NCBI GenBank assembly: GCA_002343075.1
Contig: DDRH01000067.1
Location: forward strand, 243,402 to 307,401
Reading direction: 5' to 3'
DNA: 64,000 bases
Origin: Phycisphaerales bacterium UBA2421
GTDB lineage: Bacteria > Planctomycetota > Phycisphaerae > Tepidisphaerales > Tepidisphaeraceae
Part shown: piece after piece, positions 26,530-34,083 of the stretch
How the letters are laid out: each line of letters starts with the position of its first letter
How positions within the stretch are numbered: the first letter of the stretch is position 1
Program-made: the position numbers and the translations under genes
The notes under the pieces: generated by a model
Told to the model about the DNA's origin: nothing
Databases searched by the model: none
What the model saw: only the letters and a program-made list of their open reading frames with translations

Positions 26530-27198
26530 ATGAAGATGCATTTCATCGCTACTTACGTCGCGACGCTGATTCTGCTCACCGGCTGTGCGGCTCCGAAGAT
26601 GCCCGCACAGGGCACACCGGCACAATCGACGCCGGCGCAATCGACACCGGTCGCAGATGTTGACGGCGTCGTGGTTACCGCCGAGCAGTTGCTGCAGCAA
26701 CCTTCTGAAGTGGTGGTGAAAGCCCAGGACTTCGATGCCCTCGTGGCCGCCGCCGAGCGCGCGGCGCGCGTTCGGCTGTTTACCATCGACCGTCGCGACC
26801 CGCGAAACGGGCTGCTGGTCACCGCCCCGCTTGTTGCGTCGCAGGTTTTTGAGCCTTGGCGCCAGGATCAGCGGACAGCCTACGATACGGCGCAGAGCAC
26901 GCTCGCCACTCACCGCCGGACGATTCGCTTTGAAATCGTGAAGAGCGAGGATGGCGGCCTCGAGTTATCGCCCAAGGTGCTTGTCGAGCGGTATTCGCAA
27001 GCAGAAAATCGAGTTACCAGCGTGGTGCTCTACCGAACGGCGTTCCGCCCGCAACGAGACGCCTCGCTCGCCGCCTACGGCACCCGCGAATCCGACCGCG
27101 GGCTGGTTCTTGAAAAGCGATACTGGTACCCCGTCGGTCGCGATCCGGCCCTCGAAGCATCGCTGGCCAGTGACATCCAGCGGGCGCTAGGCAGTTAG
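26530..27198 (+). CDS. Small secreted lipoprotein of unknown function
   Basis: 222 residues. The N-terminus MKMHFIATYVATLILLTGC is a lipoprotein signal with lipobox LLTGC. A short tandem repeat of TPAQS follows (residues 28-38). The rest is an alpha/beta domain with FDALVAAAERAARVRLFTIDRRD and LLVTAPLVASQVFEPWRQD; I do not recognise a family. The pattern resembles small planctomycete outer-membrane lipoproteins. ATG 26530 follows a candidate promoter; no clear Shine-Dalgarno sequence. Confidence 0.75.
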   Translation: MKMHFIATYVATLILLTGCAAPKMPAQGTPAQSTPAQSTPVADVDGVVVTAEQLLQQPSEVVVKAQDFDALVAAAERAARVRLFTIDRRDPRNGLLVTAPLVASQVFEPWRQDQRTAYDTAQSTLATHRRTIRFEIVKSEDGGLELSPKVLVERYSQAENRVTSVVLYRTAFRPQRDASLAAYGTRESDRGLVLEKRYWYPVGRDPALEASLASDIQRALGS

Positions 27199-27260
27199 CC
27201 GAAATCACCCGGTCCTCTCTTCGCGCGCCGAGCACGGCGTTGGTCTACCAGGCAACTGCC

Positions 27261-28061
27261 TCAGGCCGCGATCACCAATGGCTTAACCGGGCCGGGGATG
27301 ATCGCCGCTTCAGCGCACATCTCGTGAAACAATCGGATGGCCGCAAGCTGCTGCTCGCCGATCTCGTACTTCAGATAGACCGTCAGATACTGCAGCGCAA
27401 GCCCCGCAGGCCAGCCGCGGGGCACCGCGTGGCGGGCGATTAGATCGTTTACATGCTTCAGCCCCGATTGCCTGGCTCGCGTGAGGCGCGCGGGTAAATC
27501 GCGCAGATCAACCCCCTGCCGTGCCACCCAGATGGCAAACACAAACGGCATACCGGTCAGATCTTTCCACGCGGCACCCAGGTCTAGCTGATGCTCGAAT
27601 CCTGCCGGTTCCTCACAAACGACCTTATCGCCGATCAGCAGGCGCCCTTCCCCGGGCGCGTTTGATGCCGACGAAAGCTTGATGAACTCCGGCCGCACCC
27701 CGTAACGCTTTTGAAGTACGATCCGCGCCAGCGCAATCGAAGTATGGCTATCGGGGTCGCACGCGAGCGTGGTGAGCTTGTCAAACGGAGTCTGCGAGAA
27801 TACCCGCACGGTGAGCGTCGGCCCGTCGCACCCGATTCCGCTCGCCGGGATCACGCGCGCGGCATCAAGGCGTTGATAATCGATGACCGGCAACAGCGCC
27901 ACGTCAAACCGGCCTTCATTCAGCCCTCCGATGAGTTTCGAGGGGACATCGAACGACACCGCGACAGTGCCATCGTCTGTTAAGCCGTGCACTAACGGGC
28001 GCGAGTTAAGAAAACTCACGCACCCCACTCGAAGCGGCGGAAGATTGGTCGTCGTAGCCAA
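27261..28061 (-). CDS. mqnA: Chorismate dehydratase of the futalosine menaquinone pathway
   Basis: 266-residue periplasmic-binding-protein-like enzyme. MqnA dehydrates chorismate to 3-enolpyruvylbenzoate, the first committed step of futalosine-dependent menaquinone synthesis. Family features are LRVGCVSFLNSRPLVHGL at the start, PSKLIGGLNEGRFDVALLPVIDYQR, DPDSHTSIALARIVL and a FVFAIWVARQG stretch. The start codon is TTG at 28061; no in-frame ATG lies nearby. A COG0402 amidohydrolase at 34084 could be the pathway's aminodeoxyfutalosine deaminase, which is speculative. Confidence 0.9.
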   Translation of the reverse strand: MATTTNLPPLRVGCVSFLNSRPLVHGLTDDGTVAVSFDVPSKLIGGLNEGRFDVALLPVIDYQRLDAARVIPASGIGCDGPTLTVRVFSQTPFDKLTTLACDPDSHTSIALARIVLQKRYGVRPEFIKLSSASNAPGEGRLLIGDKVVCEEPAGFEHQLDLGAAWKDLTGMPFVFAIWVARQGVDLRDLPARLTRARQSGLKHVNDLIARHAVPRGWPAGLALQYLTVYLKYEIGEQQLAAIRLFHEMCAEAAIIPGPVKPLVIAA

Positions 28062-28667
28062 GCGCAGGATAGTGACCGAGATGGCGCGCCAAATCCATTA
28101 TCGGACGCATTTTTCAGGCCATTTGAAATCGCCCGGCCGAACTGCAACAGGTTGCCAATAGGCCACACCCAGCAGTGCCTGCGTTGCGATAAATCAACAT
28201 TCGACACAACCGACCGCCGCCGCGCCAACGTCCGTCGCGATTATCTGCGTCGAAACAGGCCAGGAGCAGCAGGAACACCCTCCGGCATGTGGATTGTTTC
28301 TCTTGCGATAGATGCTCGACCTGATGCTCAATCGACTCTACTGGGATAAGAAGATTCGCATCGCGATTCTCACCCTTGCCACCTTTGCGGCACTGTGCTA
28401 ACTCCCGCAAGGCTTGGTTTCCCCCGCTGCCTGCTGCGCCACGCACCTCCGGCAAACCTGCGCAAATCTGCACCGGTCAAAACTTCCGGGCTTTCTGCTG
28501 CCACCGTCTGGCCCTTGGGCCGAGTAGTGCAGGGCGAAGATAAGCCCACTTAAAACCACCGCCCACGAGAAGGCAGGTACGCCGTGCCACGGCACCCGGA
28601 GAAAAATGTCTTTGCGCTGCGCTTTCCGTTCACCGCCGGCGCAGCGCGGGGGGTATAGAGGGAAAGG

Positions 28668-28706
28668 ATGAGTGATGAATTATGAATGATGAATTGAGGA
28701 GGAGAT
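28668..28706 (+). repeat. Degenerate GATGA tandem repeat
   Basis: Units GATGAGT, GATGAATT, GAATGATGAATT follow one another in a purine-rich stretch. GATGAGTGATGA occurs again at 57893-57904 beside the four-helix-bundle gene. Confidence 0.5.
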
Positions 28707-28931
28707 TGCGCGATCTGGTTGCTTGCCCTGAAATGCCCGAAAATGCCCGGTTTTTGAAAATACCAGATTCTACTTAAAAGCGAGGGCGAAGCGATGCGGC
28801 GACATGGCGGAAGTGTTTGATTATAATAGACTTAGGAATTTGCCGACTCTTGGCCCTGCGGGACAGTGCGATGCCGTTTCGAGCGCGGGTACCGGGCATC
28901 GGGCGATTCCTCGGCCAATTGGCTGGCTCGA

Positions 28932-28958
28932 TTGTTTTCAGCCGAAAAGTGCTACACT
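28932..28958 (+). promoter_or_regulatory. Candidate crcB promoter with extended -10
   Basis: TTGTTT (28932-28937), 15 bases, TACACT (28953-28958) preceded by TGC, the extended -10 form. Nine bases separate it from the ATG at 28968. The same GCTACACTC string precedes hpt at 36.54 kb. Confidence 0.45.
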
Positions 28959-28967
28959 CATATTGTC

Positions 28968-29348
28968 ATGCAATTGGTGTTGATCTTCATTGGTGCCGGC
29001 GTCGGTGGGCTGATTCGCCATCTCATGGGTCGGACGGTGCATCACTGGTCGGGGGTGCATCATGTGCCCATCGGCACCTTCATCGTAAATGTGCTCGGCT
29101 GCTTTTCCATCGGCATTCTCGCTGCGGCATTTGCTGGGCCTTGGCAGGCCCGTGACGATATCAAGCTTGGGCTGATGGTGGGGCTGCTCGGCGGATTCAC
29201 CACGTTCAGCACCTTTGGACGAGAGACGATCGAGCTTTTTCACGCAGGCCGGCCGGGGACCGCCGTGGCGTACATCCTGCTGAGCAACGGCGTCGCGATC
29301 AGTTCGACCTGGCTGGGCTACGTTCTGGCCCGCCGGGTTTGGGCTTGA
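28968..29348 (+). CDS. crcB: CrcB-family fluoride ion channel
   Basis: 126-residue membrane protein with four predicted helices. CrcB (Fluc) dimers export fluoride. The key segments are GAGVGGLIRHLMGR, GTFIVNVLGCFSIG (Asn of the pore) and GLLGGFTTFSTFGRET (Na-binding and Phe-box region). ATG 28968 starts exactly at the first helix; a longer frame to 28866 is rejected. The gene overlaps the convergent esterase gene by 50 bases at its 3' end. Confidence 0.95.
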   Translation: MQLVLIFIGAGVGGLIRHLMGRTVHHWSGVHHVPIGTFIVNVLGCFSIGILAAAFAGPWQARDDIKLGLMVGLLGGFTTFSTFGRETIELFHAGRPGTAVAYILLSNGVAISSTWLGYVLARRVWA

Positions 29349-30282
29349 GATATCGATCGAGGAAGGCATCGACCTTTGCGTTGACATCAGGCGTGGCGAA
29401 CGCCTCCCCGCCGTGCTTCCCCCCGGGGACGGTGACAAACTCAAACGTCACCCCCGCCGCAGCAAACGCCTGGGCCATCGCCTGGCTGTGATTGATCGGC
29501 ACTGTGTTGTCGGCATCGCCATGAACAATGAGCGTCGGCGCATCATCGGGTGTAACGTGCGTGATCGGCGTGACGAGCGCGGCGATCTCAGGTCTTTCTT
29601 CCGGCAAACCGCCGAGGTACTTGATGCGATTTTCGTTGATTGGAAACTGCTTCGGATTTCGAAACTCGACTGTGCCAAAGTAATCAATCACGCAGTTGAC
29701 GCGCGACGACAACGCGTTGAAGCCTCCCTCGCCACCTTGAAGCGGGGCGACATCGGCCCCCACGCCGATGAGCAACGCGAGATTTCCACCGGCGCTCGCA
29801 CCCCACACGCCGATGTGATCAGCGTCGATTCCGAAGCGATCGGCGTTGCCGCGCAGAAACCGGATGGCAGCGGCGCAATCGTTGATTTGTGCTGGCGCTG
29901 TGGCCGTGTCGGTCAGGCGATACCCCACGCTGGCCACGGCATACCCGCGGTCGAGCAACCTTGTCGCGGCGGGACGCGCCTTGCTACCCGACGACCACCC
30001 CCCGCCGTGAATCCAGACAACCACAGGGACCTTGCCAGAACGAGCCGGCGGCAGATAGAGGTCCAACCGCTGGCGAGCGTGGCCGTCCGGCACATAGGCA
30101 AGATCGCGGTGCACTTCCGTGCCAGCCGGCAGTCGTTGCTGCGACTCAGGCTGCGTCGTGGGCTGAGCGGAGGACACCTGTTGCGGCGGTGCAATGGGAG
30201 ATTGCGGACCGGCGTTGGGCGATTGGGCGCAGGAAGCGAGGAGCAAGGGTAATGCGATTGTCCAATAACCAAACTTCCTCAT
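29299..30282 (-). CDS. Secreted lipoprotein esterase, alpha/beta hydrolase (BD-FAE/carboxylesterase type)
   Basis: 327 residues. The signal MRKFGYWTIALPLLLASC has lipobox LLASC, followed by a Pro/Gln-rich linker to about residue 60. The hydrolase domain has oxyanion HGGGW, nucleophile Ser in GVWGASAGGN, Asp in VHGDADNTVP and His in GGKHGG, giving a complete triad. It probably removes acyl groups from polysaccharide or small esters outside the cytoplasm. ATG 30282 has AAAGGA at good distance. Its last 50 bases overlap the end of crcB on the other strand, with both proteins looking intact. Confidence 0.92.
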   Translation of the reverse strand: MRKFGYWTIALPLLLASCAQSPNAGPQSPIAPPQQVSSAQPTTQPESQQRLPAGTEVHRDLAYVPDGHARQRLDLYLPPARSGKVPVVVWIHGGGWSSGSKARPAATRLLDRGYAVASVGYRLTDTATAPAQINDCAAAIRFLRGNADRFGIDADHIGVWGASAGGNLALLIGVGADVAPLQGGEGGFNALSSRVNCVIDYFGTVEFRNPKQFPINENRIKYLGGLPEERPEIAALVTPITHVTPDDAPTLIVHGDADNTVPINHSQAMAQAFAAAGVTFEFVTVPGGKHGGEAFATPDVNAKVDAFLDRYLKPKPGGPERSPARSN

Positions 30283-30426
30283 TGCTATGTTCCTTTCAAT
30301 CGTCAACTTCGACACGGCGGCGCGTTATTCGGTCGTGGCGCCGGCGGGAATTCGCCGCGCCCCGCCGACATTGGATCGGATGCGAGTCATACTCCTCTCA
30401 ACAGCAACTTGAAAGGAAACTGCACC

Positions 30427-30612
30427 ATGAAGGCAATCACCACATTCGTTCAGACTCACTTCCCCATCTGGTACACCAATCAGCCCTTCTGCCTTATCGT
30501 GCTCGGGCTGCTCGCGCTGACGTTCATCTTCTGGTTTCAGTCGCGCAGCAAAGCCGCCCTTGGTGTGCTTGCGGCCGAACTGTGCTACCTGATTCCGTTC
30601 ATCCGAGCGTAA
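30427..30612 (+). CDS. Small single-pass or hairpin membrane protein
   Basis: 61 residues: MKAITTFVQTHFPIWYTN, then a hydrophobic helix (CLIVLGLLALTFIFWF), a short basic turn (QSRSKAA) and a second hydrophobic helix to IPFIRA. No family recognised. AAAGGA lies about ten bases before the ATG, and the gene is followed by a double hairpin, both of which support it as a real gene. It diverges from the esterase gene. Confidence 0.6.
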   Translation: MKAITTFVQTHFPIWYTNQPFCLIVLGLLALTFIFWFQSRSKAALGVLAAELCYLIPFIRA

Positions 30613-30630
30613 CTCACGCCGCGATTCACG

Positions 30631-30694
30631 CGCAAGGCTGCCAAATGACGGGCACGCCTTGCGGGTGGGGGTTGCGACATGCACCTTGCAACCC
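30631..30694. terminator. Double hairpin between convergent genes
   Basis: Two consecutive stems: CGCAAGG/CCTTGCG (30631-30663, with inner TGCC/GGCA) and GGGTTGC/GCAACCC (30669-30694). They lie between the stop of the small membrane protein and the stop of the STAS gene, so they probably end both transcripts. Confidence 0.55.
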
Positions 30695-30719
30695 GCCGAT
30701 CCAACGGTGTCGTTGCCGG

Positions 30720-31052
30720 TCAGTTCTTCAACTGCAGACTCGCCAGCGCCATGGGAACCGCCTCGGCGTACTCGAAGACTTTATCCAAGCCCGTCACCAG
30801 AAATGTGCTCCACGCCTTGGTACTCACGCCGCAAAGGATGAGGCGATACCCGGCGTCGTGAATCTGCTTCCGCAACCGCAGCAGGCGCGAGAGATTGGAA
30901 CTGTTCAGGAACTGCACCTGCGAGAAGTCGAGCACGACGTGCGTCAGGCCGGTCTTCAGCGAGCCGTCCAGCGAGTTGAGGTCGTCGGTGAATTGGGGAT
31001 CGGTCCCGAGGTGCGCGATCGTAACCTGATCCGACCATTTTTCGATTGCCAT
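30720..31052 (-). CDS. STAS-domain protein (anti-sigma factor antagonist type)
   Basis: 110 residues covering one STAS domain: a beta-strand TIAHLGTD, THVVLDFSQVQFLNSSNLSRL with a candidate phospho-serine in NSSN, and RLILCGVSTKAWSTFLVTGLDKVFEY. Proteins of this type bind or release anti-sigma kinases of the SpoIIAB/RsbW type. No kinase or phosphatase partner is adjacent. AAAGGA precedes the ATG by five bases. Confidence 0.88.
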   Translation of the reverse strand: MAIEKWSDQVTIAHLGTDPQFTDDLNSLDGSLKTGLTHVVLDFSQVQFLNSSNLSRLLRLRKQIHDAGYRLILCGVSTKAWSTFLVTGLDKVFEYAEAVPMALASLQLKN

Positions 31053-31208
31053 GCATATCCTTTCGCGAAACCCAGCACCCCTAACCTAGCTCAAGCGACC
31101 CCGACCAACAAGGAATTAGCAGAATCCCAGGTATACAAATCGGATGCGCCGGCTGAGCGTGGCCCGCATCGATCTACCACGGCGCTGGATTCGTTCTGGT
31201 CTGACAGT

Positions 31209-32183
31209 TCACTTCAGCCGCACGAGTCGATTCTCCACGATTCCCATGAGTTCTCGCTTCGCCCGGATGTCGGCCAGAAATCGCAATCCATCGGTGTAAT
31301 ATCCAGCCGTCGGGGCAACCTGCGGCAGGTGCATTCTCCAGAAAGCGTTGAACCGATGCATCATCGCTTCGCGGAGATATTTGCAGAGCATGCTCGCCAC
31401 CGCGGTGGGCATGGAAGTACTCTCGGATTTGGTCGCAAAGAGAATTCGAGCGCTTCGGCCGTCGATGTGCGTGATTCGGTAGTCACTTTTCTGCTCGGTT
31501 TCCAGCAAAATCTCGAGTTGCCAGTCTTCGAACATCAGTTGCAGAAGCCGTCCGTAGTGTTCGCGGCCGCCTTGCCGGTCGGCGACGATGATCAGCCCCT
31601 TTCCCGCAAACCGGCGGAGCAAAGCATCAATGTGCCCCGCAGCCAGCGAAAAGAGCACGCTGGCTTTGTTCCGGGTTTGTGCCAGCATCTTGTTATACCG
31701 CCCCTCCAGCATCACGTCCGCCGCGAGGTGCTCGACCGCACATTCGGCCTGTCGCAGCTCAACCCTGAGCGCGTTGGTCATGATCGATACCGCCTGCCGA
31801 TCGACTTCGATCGGAAATCGCTCATCTTTCGGTGCGATATACCAGGGGTGGTCGTTCACCTGTTCGATCGTTGCCGGGGCAACGTGTTGCAGCAAATCGT
31901 CAAGGGAGGTAATCGCTGGATGAATGCAGCCCAGCAGGCAGAGCATCGACTCTTCCAGGTGCTTCAGACCTGTCGAAGGGGAGTAGACCTGCTTGCTGTC
32001 GTTGATGTGAAGCTTGCGCGGCTTGCGGCTGCGCGACGCGATCCGGCGCAGCAACTGCCACAAATCGGGCCAGTCATCCGTGTCCGGCGGCGGCTCGCCG
32101 GGCATGGAAACGGCACACGATCCCACCACAAGCGGGCCGAGCAGCGGGCCGTAACCTGCTTCATCAATGCCGGCCAGGATCAT
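31209..32183 (-). CDS. Enlarged, divergent RNase HII-like protein
   Basis: 324 residues, versus about 200 in normal RNase HII. The N-terminus AGIDEAGYGPLLGPLVVGS carries the DEAG catalytic motif and NDSKQVY matches the DSK loop. Further along, IVADRQGGREHY may supply the third carboxylate, and SMLCKYLREAMMHRF corresponds to the ASIVAKVxRD helix with Glu in place of the last Asp. Two insertions (about 30-55 and 80-130) separate the motifs. It may cleave RNA-DNA hybrids or a different RNA. The gene follows the PD40 propeller gene by six bases on the same strand. Confidence 0.8.
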   Translation of the reverse strand: MILAGIDEAGYGPLLGPLVVGSCAVSMPGEPPPDTDDWPDLWQLLRRIASRSRKPRKLHINDSKQVYSPSTGLKHLEESMLCLLGCIHPAITSLDDLLQHVAPATIEQVNDHPWYIAPKDERFPIEVDRQAVSIMTNALRVELRQAECAVEHLAADVMLEGRYNKMLAQTRNKASVLFSLAAGHIDALLRRFAGKGLIIVADRQGGREHYGRLLQLMFEDWQLEILLETEQKSDYRITHIDGRSARILFATKSESTSMPTAVASMLCKYLREAMMHRFNAFWRMHLPQVAPTAGYYTDGLRFLADIRAKRELMGIVENRLVRLK

Positions 32184-32189
32184 GGTGCG

Positions 32190-33293
32190 TTACCGTTCGT
32201 CGGGCAGTTTGAATTTTGCGACATACACCTGCGTCGTGTTATCGCCGCTGCGCTTACCCGACCAGAGCATGTGCTTTCCATCAGGCGAGAACGCAGGGAG
32301 CACGTCCGCCCCGGCGGCATAGGTGACGCGCGTCTTGTCGGAGCCATCGTCGCGCATGATGTAGATCTCATAGTTGGCGTGGCCATGCTTGCTGGTCGCC
32401 CAGGCGATCCACTTCCCGGTCGGGTGCCAGAACGGCCCCCAGTTCACATCGGCTCCCTCAGTAAGCTGCATTTCGTTGGCGAGGCCGGTGATCTCGCCGT
32501 CGTCGTCAAAGACCACATCGCTCACAAACACCTGCAAGAGATTGTTTCCCATGCGGTCGGATCGGTAACAGACCCGCTTCCCATCCGGCGAAAAGAAAGG
32601 CCCGCCGTCGTAGCCGGGGGTGGTGGTGAGTTGGACGACCGATGTGCCGTCGCGCTTCATCGAGAACAGTTCAAGATCTCCGGTGCGGTTGCTTGTAAAG
32701 ACGATGTGTTTGCCATCGGGCGAAAAGCTGCCCTCGGCGTCATAGAACGCATTATCAGTAAGCGTTCGGACGGCGAATCCTCCTTGATTTTCGTTACCTT
32801 TGCCGTCGATCGGCTCGCGCGTCCACAGTTCCATGCCGGAGGGATAGGCCCAGCGATAGTCCCGCCCCTCTCGCTGATATCCCGCGGTTGGCTCATCAGC
32901 GATCTCTTTTTGAAACGTAGACGCAAACAGAATTGTGTTGCCGTCGGGAGAGAACCAGCCACAGGTGTTGCGGGAGGGTGTGGCGCTGATTTGTTCGATG
33001 CGAGCCTCACCCGCTTCGCTCCCCATGAGCAGAGGATCGGCCAGAACGTACATCTGGTAGTGCTTTTCACCTTTGGGGACGGCTTGAAAAATGATGCTGC
33101 CGTTCTTCGGATGAAAATACGCCTCCCCCGCACGATCGAATCGATCGCCAAAAGTTAACTGCCGAATGTCGCTGAGAAGCGATGCTTCGCGGTCGGCGGC
33201 GATCGGCTCGGGAGAGGCGTCGGTGTTAGGTTGTTGCGCCATTGCGGGACAGGTAAGAAGCCCCGCCAACATCAAAACGTACAGTCGCGACAT
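32190..33293 (-). CDS. Secreted TolB-like PD40 beta-propeller protein
   Basis: 367 residues. The signal peptide MSRLYVLMLAGLLTCPAMAQ is followed by repeated blades with the WD40-like PD40 signature (FSPDGKHIVFTSNRTG, FSPDGKRVCYRSDRMG, FSPDGKHMLWSGKRSG). TolB-type propellers bind peptides or other proteins; no enzymatic domain is present. ATG 33293 has AAGGAAA upstream; a GTG at 33308 is in frame. Six bases separate its stop from the RNase HII-like gene, so the two are probably co-transcribed. Confidence 0.88.
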   Translation of the reverse strand: MSRLYVLMLAGLLTCPAMAQQPNTDASPEPIAADREASLLSDIRQLTFGDRFDRAGEAYFHPKNGSIIFQAVPKGEKHYQMYVLADPLLMGSEAGEARIEQISATPSRNTCGWFSPDGNTILFASTFQKEIADEPTAGYQREGRDYRWAYPSGMELWTREPIDGKGNENQGGFAVRTLTDNAFYDAEGSFSPDGKHIVFTSNRTGDLELFSMKRDGTSVVQLTTTPGYDGGPFFSPDGKRVCYRSDRMGNNLLQVFVSDVVFDDDGEITGLANEMQLTEGADVNWGPFWHPTGKWIAWATSKHGHANYEIYIMRDDGSDKTRVTYAAGADVLPAFSPDGKHMLWSGKRSGDNTTQVYVAKFKLPDER

Positions 33294-33356
33294 TTGATTT
33301 TCCTTCACGCTAAAAAGTGGACGTTTTGATCATAGCTTCGCGCCGCGGAGATAAAA

Positions 33357-34079
33357 GTGAGTCATGATGATTTTCCAATGAGTGACTTCATCACGCGCAG
33401 CTATACTGCCACAGGTAGGGCACTAACCCGGGAAGAGAAAATGTCGCTAGAAGCAAAGCTCAGAAAGCGGGTCGAACAGCTCCTATCATCCCCTGACGAG
33501 CACGGCGTGGCGGGGCCTCGACTGCTGGTGGAAGCAAGGCGGCTTTGGGCGCATGTTCAGAAATGGACCGATCAGCACCTGGTCACACCGTCCAACCCGG
33601 CGGCAATGGAGATTGGTTGTCATGCGATGTACCTGCCCATGAAACGCATGAGCGCGGTCACTGTCGGCAAGTTTGGCCAGCTGAGCCTCCGGGAACGCGC
33701 CGAGCAGGCGGCCGAGGAATTGGTGAGCGAAATGGCCGATCACATGGACGAAGCCTCGCTCGATGCGGCGGTGCAACTGCTCAACGAGTTGCCGCAGCGG
33801 AAGCCGGCCAGCGATGATGCGCGTCTGCTGGCAGATGTGATTAATGTGGAAGACTTCGGCGTGAACGGCGTGATCGCGCAGGCCATTATCCTCGCGGCCA
33901 AGGGTCAGGGGCTTGATCAACTCGTCGAAGCGGCGGACAAACGCGACGCTTACGGGTATTTTGAGGCCCGGCTGAAGGATGGCTTTCACTTCGGGCCATT
34001 GCGCGAGCTTGCTCGAAGGCGCGTTGCGCGCGCCCGGCAAATGGTGGAACTTCTCAAGCAGGAATCACTGGAGATTTGA
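33357..34079 (+). CDS. Conserved-looking helical protein, possible degenerate HD-domain relative
   Basis: 240 residues, no certain family. It is largely alpha-helical. The segment DARLLADVINVEDFGVNGV and the following FHFGPLRELARRRVARAR resemble the later helices of HD-domain hydrolases (QDADRLDALGAIGI pattern), but an HD pair is not visible, so any HD relationship implies lost metal ligands. GTG 33357 has GGAG six bases upstream; an ATG at 33378 is in frame. The stop is four bases before the amidohydrolase start, so the two are operon partners. Confidence 0.6.
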   Translation: MSHDDFPMSDFITRSYTATGRALTREEKMSLEAKLRKRVEQLLSSPDEHGVAGPRLLVEARRLWAHVQKWTDQHLVTPSNPAAMEIGCHAMYLPMKRMSAVTVGKFGQLSLRERAEQAAEELVSEMADHMDEASLDAAVQLLNELPQRKPASDDARLLADVINVEDFGVNGVIAQAIILAAKGQGLDQLVEAADKRDAYGYFEARLKDGFHFGPLRELARRRVARARQMVELLKQESLEI

Positions 34080-34083
34080 AGGC

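Larger units (their letters stand above)
28062..28967. other. Gene-poor region between mqnA and crcB
   Basis: About 900 bases with no gene I can support. Contents: a 29-codon frame at 28312-28401 (hydrophobic, no ribosome site); a GCGCTGCGC/GCGCAGCGC hairpin at 28614-28647; a purine-rich tandem stretch of GATGA units at 28668-28706 that shares GATGAGTGATGA with the inverted repeats at 57.9 kb; and a TATAAT at about 28824. It may be a decayed gene or a regulatory RNA. I could not find a fluoride riboswitch in it. Confidence 0.4.

Noticed and set aside
28312..28401. A 29-codon hydrophobic frame in the gene-poor region
   Set aside because: It lacks a ribosome binding site and follows a stop directly; chance frames of this size are common. 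Left unannotated.
28820..28967. A fluoride riboswitch before crcB
   Set aside because: I could not form the crcB-motif pseudoknot or find its conserved core; only a promoter-like box is visible.
29889..33158. A 1089-codon plus-strand open frame
   Set aside because: It runs antisense to the esterase, STAS, RNase HII-like and PD40 genes, all of which have clear domain motifs; the translation is Arg/His-rich with no domain pattern. Long shadow frames are expected at this GC content.
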